Part shown: one piece after another, positions 5,831-5,929 of the stretch
Layout of the letters: each line of letters begins with the position of its first letter
How positions within the stretch are numbered: the stretch's first letter is position 1
NCBI GenBank assembly: GCA_013203195.1
Contig: JABMQM010000480.1
Location: 1 to 5,929 of the forward strand
From: Desulfobacteraceae bacterium
GTDB lineage: Bacteria; Desulfobacterota; Desulfobacteria; Desulfobacterales; UBA11574
Direction: 5' to 3'
DNA: 5,929 bases
Translations under genes and position numbers: made by a program
The notes under the pieces: generated by a model
Databases searched by the model: none
The model's input: only the letters and a program-made list of their open reading frames with translations
Told to the model about the DNA's origin: nothing

Positions 5831-5929
5831 TCTGGTTAGCCGGTTAACCGGTTAGCCCGTTGTCCAGTATTAAATTACGGGCTAACGGGCATAACGGGCC
5901 AACCCCGCATGCTGCGGGACAGGCTGGGC
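5831..5929. repeat. Palindrome-rich intergenic repeat cluster
   Basis: This noncoding stretch is full of symmetry. CCGGTTAACCGG (5840-5851) is a perfect 12-bp palindrome flanked by GGTTAGCC copies (5834-5841, 5850-5857). GTTAGCCCGT (5851-5860) is inverted as ACGGGCTAAC (5877-5886) across 16 bases. TAACGGGC occurs twice (5883-5890, 5892-5899). CCCGCA and TGCGGG (5904-5909, 5913-5918) form a hairpin with a TGC loop. It looks like part of a dispersed intergenic repeat cut by the window end. No gene is seen in 5743-5929. Confidence 0.6.

Noticed and set aside
5831..5899. CRISPR array
   Set aside because: The repeats are short, overlapping and partly inverted, with no regular spacers.

Overview
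The window holds six co-directional genes (+ strand) forming most of a surface-polysaccharide (O-antigen, capsule or exopolysaccharide) biosynthesis operon. It is bounded on the left by a short palindromic mobile element inside a perfect inverted duplication, and on the right by a palindrome-rich noncoding tail. Gene content, strong Shine-Dalgarno sites and the mixture of AT-rich sugar genes with a GC-richer initiating transferase suggest a Gram-negative bacterium. A Desulfobacterales-like deltaproteobacterium is my best guess from general impression only; nothing here fixes the taxonomy.

Layout. Positions 1-261 are an inverted duplication. A 141-bp MITE-like element (61-201, ends GTGTCCATCC / GGATGGACAC, bordered by TA) sits in the middle, and its left flank (1-58) is an exact reverse complement of its right flank (204-261), which contains the first codons of gene 1. 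Then follow a SAM methyltransferase (211-885), a GT2 glycosyltransferase (882-1916), a second SAM methyltransferase (1921-2544), a second GT2 glycosyltransferase of the WcaA/WcaE-like type (about 2556-3341), a 60-base gap with a short tandem repeat, a membrane-anchored DUF218 (YdcF/SanA/ElyC-like) protein (3402-4148), and a WecA/MraY-family polyprenyl-phosphate sugar-1-phosphate transferase with an extra C-terminal GAF-like domain of about 180 residues (4156-5742). Positions 5743-5929 hold a likely intrinsic terminator and a cluster of inverted and direct repeats.

How the genes work together (inference from families): the WecA-like enzyme loads the first sugar phosphate onto undecaprenyl phosphate at the inner membrane, the two GT2 enzymes add sugars on the cytoplasmic face, and the two methyltransferases probably methylate sugars or the chain end. 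The role of the DUF218 protein is unclear; its N-terminal membrane anchor places it in the envelope. Flippase, polymerase and export genes are not in the window. Three genes need non-ATG starts (TTG, TTG, CTG), so standard gene callers may mis-start or truncate them.

The most unusual features are the foldback-like structure at 1-261 (either an in vivo or in vitro hairpin-templated duplication, or a genuine pair of divergent genes sharing a 5' end) and the sensor-like extension on the initiating transferase. I found no convincing wholly new system.
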